Shown here piece by piece: positions 60,285 to 64,000 of a stretch of 64,000 bases of DNA. Within the stretch, counting starts at the first letter, position 1. Each line of letters starts with the position of its first letter. The position numbers and the translations under genes were made by a program. Below the pieces are notes generated by a model. It did no database searches. It saw only the letters and a list, made by a program, of their open reading frames with translations, and was not told the DNA's origin. The DNA is taken from the NCBI RefSeq assembly GCF_030272615.1, contig NC_081411.1:160221471-160285470 (forward strand), given 5' to 3'. The stretch comes from Cryptomeria japonica (Eukaryota > Streptophyta > Pinopsida > Cupressales > Cupressaceae).

Positions 60285-60939
60285 AAGGTTGACTCAGTTA
60301 TGATTAGACTATGTGATAGCATCTCTCCTACTTCACCTTTTGAAGGAGGCAATATTTGATTTGATTTAAAACGATTTCCACTAGTGAAGGTACATTTTTA
60401 GACTTACAAATCAAGACCTAGACACCAACTAGCAAGATTCATTAGATTCTGGAGCAATTTTCTTATTCTTGGAAGTGAATTTGGATATCAAACATGGGTG
60501 TGAATTTATAAGACTTGATTCAGATTTCCAGATTTAGACCTGTATCATAAAAGTTCGGCCTAATAAGCAAATTATAGGTTTGAGCAAGCAAGGAATAGGA
60601 AATATGGAGCATGGAATGAAGAACGTTTCTAGCACATTAAAGGGGCAACACTTACAAGATTCATTCTCCAACATGGCGAATCGAGTGGAAGATACCCAAC
60701 TAATAACACAATAATAAGGTGTTACAACATAGGGAGGATGAAGAATAAGGTTGTTTCCTAATGATTTTGTGGAGAAAACGTAGGAGCGAGTGGATGGAAA
60801 GATCTAGCACAATGGTGTACCAACAATAAAAGATAAGTATTCCTTTGTTGTTTGTACCTTTAATTAATGATCATGAATTTTATCTAGAGTATAAATTCAT
60901 GCAATTGCATTGGATTAGTGAATCTTGTATGCTTCATTT

Positions 60940-61160
60940 GCATTGGATGAATTATTATTAGTCTCCTTTATAGCTGGAGAGCTTCTAGGTTTCCTAGTAG
61001 TTCTTGGTATCATATTAAAGTTGTCACCAACCTTATTGCGTATAACAGTGTTGGCATTGGGAAATTCTATAGCAGATGGTGCAGATGCAAAGGCTAGACA
61101 ACCAGCGATGGCTATGGTTGGTTGTTATGCAGGGCCAATGTTTAACATGCTTTGGGTCAG
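60940..61160 (+). pseudogene. captured fragment of a cation/calcium exchanger (CCX, Na/Ca exchanger superfamily)
   Basis: About 70 codons in the sense of element 3 read LLLVSFIAGELLGFLVVLGI, then ILKLSPTLLRITVLALGNSI and AMAMVGCYAGPMFNMLWV. The signatures GNSIAD and GCYAGPMFN belong to the conserved ion-binding repeat of plant CCX membrane exchangers (PF01699), which move cations such as Ca, Na or K across internal membranes. Only one hydrophobic helix and the motif pair are present, out of a protein with many helices. Between the motifs a short stretch is altered or deleted. Similarity stops at about 61160. It is clearly not a transposon domain. I infer capture of host mRNA or DNA by the element. 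Confidence 0.7.
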
Positions 61161-61484
61161 TACATGTGATTCACTCAGCCCATGCATATCCTTTTGAGTA
61201 TTATTCACACCTTCATTTGTGAATATTTCTGAGAGTGACTCATAAATAAAAGGAGAACTACAACTCGATTGTGATGGTTGAGTAGATTGCTTTCTTCTTG
61301 TGGTGAGATTAGCACTTTCGGAAGCAGTAAATATGAAAGGAAGATATTTCAAAATCAACAAAGATAAGTTATATTACTTCTTTCATTGATCCTTCAATGA
61401 TATTTGCCTCTTACTTCACTTGTAGTTTGATATAAACTATTATTAATCTTGTTAAAATGTAGGTTGGATTGAGAAGAAAATGAA

Positions 61485-61730
61485 TGATAAATTAATTATC
61501 TAAGATTGAGGAATTCAAGGAAGAGCTTGAGGCATCTTGTGAGGAAGCTTTGCAAGCTGAAGGATGGAGACACAACTTGTTGTCATGGGATTGAGTGTGA
61601 CAAGTATGGCCACATTGCTCGAGAGTGCAAATTTAGGTCTACTCCTCTAGCTTCTTTTGCGGAAGTTGACATAGGGGAACCTCAGGAGGAGCCAAGGTCA
61701 AATGTAAACTCAGAAGGGTTCTTGTTCTAA
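61485..61730 (+). pseudogene. gag C-terminal remnant of element 3
   Basis: The reading ends with CDKYGHIARECKF, the second half of a CCHC knuckle; the first Cys of the pattern is lost. The basic/charged flanks fit copia gag. It lies downstream of the CCX fragment, so the captured piece sits within or replaces part of gag-pol. Confidence 0.6.
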
Positions 61731-62395
61731 AAGGAGGCTTTTGAGGGAGCCTGTCATTTTAGATTTAGAGGGAACCTAACATTCCAACTTCAGGGGGAGC
61801 CACATTGTCTTGAAGATTTTGGTAATGCATTCTTCTCTGTGAGAGAAGTTTCAGCTGCAAGCCCTTGGTAATGAATTCTTCTCTGTGAGAGAACTTTGAG
61901 TTGCAAGCCCTTGTTAATGCATTCTTCTTTGTGAGAGAATTTTGAGGTGCAAGACCTTGTTAGTACATTCTTCTCTGCGAGAGAAGTTTGAGGTGAAAGC
62001 CCTTGTTCCACCCTTTGCGAGTAGGTATGGTGGATCCACCCTCTGCGAGTAGGTATGGTGGATGTAATGTGAGAGACTCCATGACTTGGCACTTGTGTTT
62101 ATTCACCCTCAGGGAGTAGCCATGGTGAACACAATGTTGAGATGATGGTATCACATTGAGGATTATGTGATGGGCACTTGTGTTCACTTGTTTCCATTCA
62201 TGGGATTAGCCATGATGGACCCACCCTCTCAAAGTATCCATCATGGTTATGTTTACTTGTTCCATTCATGAGAGTAGACATGATGGACCCACCCTTTGGG
62301 AGTAGCCATGGTGGTTGTGTTCACTTGTTTTCATTCATGAGAGTAGCCATGATGGTTGTCACCATGTGATTCAGATATTGAGGACTCCTCCCTAG
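61731..62395 (+). repeat. 3' interior of element 3 with minisatellites
   Basis: A 46-bp unit with ATTCTTCTCTGTGAGAGAA occurs four times (anchors at about 61830, 61876, 61922 and 61968). Then CCACCCTCTGCGAGTAGGTA-type units of about 30 bp and GAGTAGCCATGATGG-type units follow to the PPT. No coding seen. Confidence 0.8.
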
Positions 62396-62406
62396 CTAAG
62401 AGGGAG

Positions 62407-63254
62407 TGTTGATGTTTGTAGCTAGGTTAGATTCCTTCTAGGGCCGACCTAGCCTATGGGTGACTAATTGGCCTATTGGCCTTAGTCACATTAATGTGTA
62501 ATATTAAATGTAACTTGTGAATAGGGATAACCCTATTTTGAACATTATAACTTGTAAATATAATAGGGCTGACCCTGTATTAGGCACCAAGTTTTCAACA
62601 TATTTATGAAGTTGATCTAAGGTGTATAAGGTGGCTAAGTTACATATATATTCAGGGGTTCATGTAAGCATAATATGCATTCATTCCTTAGCAAACTCCT
62701 TCAGCAGAGCATCAACAAAATGTATTCCTTTAGCAGGACAATGAATTATTATCTAAAGGGTAGCGAACAATTCCCAAAGGATAGTGAATCAATTCTGGGA
62801 CAATGAATATACTTCAAGATCAATGAATCCATCTTCAATAATAGCAAACTGACTTTGGAGGAGAGAACTTCATTTATGGTCAGCGAGTTGTCTCCTTTGA
62901 TCAACAAATGGTGTCAATGATCAGCGAATGGTCATCAAACTGTCTTCCTTGTTTAGCATTCAAGTATACTGCAGATAAGTTCATTATTCTAATATGTGTG
63001 CCCTTGTTTGGATTCATTATACTACTGTGCATATATTGTTGTTCTAAATGCTTCAAGTTTTGAAGCCGAATTGTAAAGATATTGATTGATTATTGCATAA
63101 TAAGATCTGAGATTTATAGCTAGGTTTTTTTCACCTCCAAGAGGGAGGTTTTCCCAGGGTATTTTGGTGTTCCTTGTGTTCATTATTTTGATTATTCTAG
63201 TCATTTCTATCACCTATCTGATCCTAATTTATCAGTCTGATCTTAAAATTAACA
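62407..63254 (+). repeat. 3' LTR of copia-like element 3 (848 bp)
   Basis: TGTTGATGTTTG to ...CTTAAAATTAACA. It contains small insertions relative to the 5' LTR, notably a duplicated ATCAGCGAATGG-type segment at about 62898-62935 and a duplicated TCTGATCCT/TCTGATCTT near the end. Confidence 0.88.
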
Positions 63255-63259
63255 CCAAG

Positions 63260-64000
63260 CATCTCAATAACAATTCTATTCTTCCTTTTTACCACACCAT
63301 TCTATTGAGGAGTTCTAAAAGCGGAAAGATATCTCCTAATATCATATTTCTCACAAAAAATTGCCAAAGTAATTTGAAGTAAATTTTCCACCTCCATAAG
63401 ATCTCATCCACTTGATTCAAGTATCAACTTGATTTTCTACCATTGACTTGAAAATTTTAAATCTTTCAAAAGCTTCAATTTTTTCTCTCAAAAAAATAAC
63501 CCATGACATTCTAGAATAATCATCAATGAGTAACATAAAATTCCTTTCACCATTAAGTATACTTGTCCTTGTAAGGCCAAATAGATCTGTATGAATTATC
63601 TCCAATGGATGTGTCATAGAATACTCCTTGTTCTTGAAACTTCTCTTTGTTTGCTTCCTTAACCAACATTCCCTGCACATAGTGTCAATACGCTTGATAA
63701 ATTTGGTAAATTTCTTACTGCCTTAAAGTTACTAATATTTGTCATGTTATCAAAGTTAACATGTCCCATCCTCTTATGCCATAACCAACATTCATTACTC
63801 TGATTTAGATAACATTTGTTTCCACTTTTGTACTTTATAAAATAAACATTTCCACTTGTCCTAATTCCTTATGCCACCAACTTTCTAGTTTTTCCTTTTC
63901 TAATCATACATTCAGTATCAATGACTACAGCTTCATAACCTCTATTGGACATCTAACTAACACTCAACAAACTATGTCTCAAAAATTTTACATAATAATC
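63260..64000 (-). pseudogene. copia element 2 pol: GAG-pre-integrase and integrase N-terminal half
   Basis: On the minus strand: WLWHKRMGHVNFDNMTN (GAG-pre-integrase, about 63740-63790), CRECWLRKQTKRSFKNKEYS, then the integrase start LEIIHTDLFGLTRTSILNGE and FMLLIDDYSRMSWVIFLREK, with the catalytic Asp words HTD and IDDYS present (63417-63680). The rest of the integrase lies beyond the inserted element 3. The upstream part runs off the window. Confidence 0.88.

Larger units (their letters stand above)
59471..63254 (+). mobile_element. non-autonomous copia-like LTR element 3 carrying a host-gene fragment
   Basis: LTRs 59471-60271 and 62407-63254, PBS TGGTATCAGAGCC (60272-60284), PPT CTAAGAGGGAG (62396-62406). 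Flanks CCAAT (59466-59470) and CCAAG (63255-63259) are a target duplication with one change. The LTRs differ by roughly 10% by eye plus a 47-bp length difference, so the insertion is much older than element B. The 2.1-kb interior has only a gag-like zinc-knuckle remnant, a CCX-like fragment and minisatellites; no protease, integrase or RT. It depended on another element for movement. Confidence 0.88.
55893..64000 (-). mobile_element. Ty1/copia element 2 (partial, runs off the right edge; interrupted at 59471-63254)
   Basis: A minus-strand copia element: 3' LTR 55893-57090, PPT 57091-57102, RNase H, RT, integrase and GAG-pre-integrase to the window end. Copia element 3 is inserted in the integrase part; rejoining 63255 to 59470 restores the reading RIVIEMLGTMMKD. 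The 5' LTR and gag lie outside the window. Confidence 0.88.

Overview
This window looks like nuclear DNA from a seed plant with a large, repeat-swollen genome. It is most probably a gymnosperm (conifer), although no species can be named from sequence alone. Nearly everything recognisable is mobile DNA in various stages of decay: at least three Ty1/copia elements, several Ty3/gypsy elements of two kinds (a TGTAGACACC-LTR family and chromovirus-type elements), solo LTRs, a CACTA DNA transposon and a tRNA-derived SINE. I found no intact host protein gene, rRNA, tRNA or CRISPR array.

Layout. 1-5630: Ty3/gypsy element A on the minus strand (gag-protease, leader, one LTR), cut by the window edge and inserted into a CACTA transposase gene. 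5631-11500: the CACTA remnant, with a TNP2-like transposase in exons, a DUF4216-like tail ending in a very long Asp/Glu tract, and a second multi-exon gene. 12297-15924 (minus): a single reading frame of about 1,200 codons of unrecognised family, broken by about ten in-frame stops but with no frameshift that I see. It is preceded by a 2.8 kb leader made of nested tandem repeats and a TATA/telo-box promoter. 19105-26164: a large non-coding chromovirus/LARD-like element end with a 4.2 kb LTR. 26197-27785: two LTR-like units in opposite orientation. 27786-29212 plus 40614-41000: a decayed gene-like island split by element B.

29218-40608: Ty3/gypsy element B, complete with 777-bp LTRs that differ at about 5 positions and a perfect 5-bp target duplication. 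It keeps gag, protease and the integrase C-terminus but has lost reverse transcriptase, RNase H and the integrase core. It carries an antisense plant-mobile-domain (PMD) gene remnant in its 3' region. Its body is the same family as element A, but part of the leader is different.

41444-52962: a minus-strand copia element interrupted by a chromovirus gypsy fragment (itself carrying a copia solo LTR) and by a 2.6 kb solo LTR (itself apparently carrying a copia solo LTR). 52963-55892: LTR-like start, a SINE with A and B boxes, then nothing recognised. 55893-64000: a second minus-strand copia element, interrupted by a third copia-like element (59471-63254) that has LTRs, an initiator-Met PBS and a PPT, and carries what looks like a captured fragment of a host cation/calcium exchanger (CCX) gene.

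Most stops and two mutated reverse-transcriptase active sites fit C-to-T / G-to-A change, the expected mark of methylated, silenced repeats. The most interesting items are the unknown 1,200-codon frame with its repeat leader, the CCX capture, the young RT-less element B, its antisense PMD gene, and the leader-module swap between A and B.
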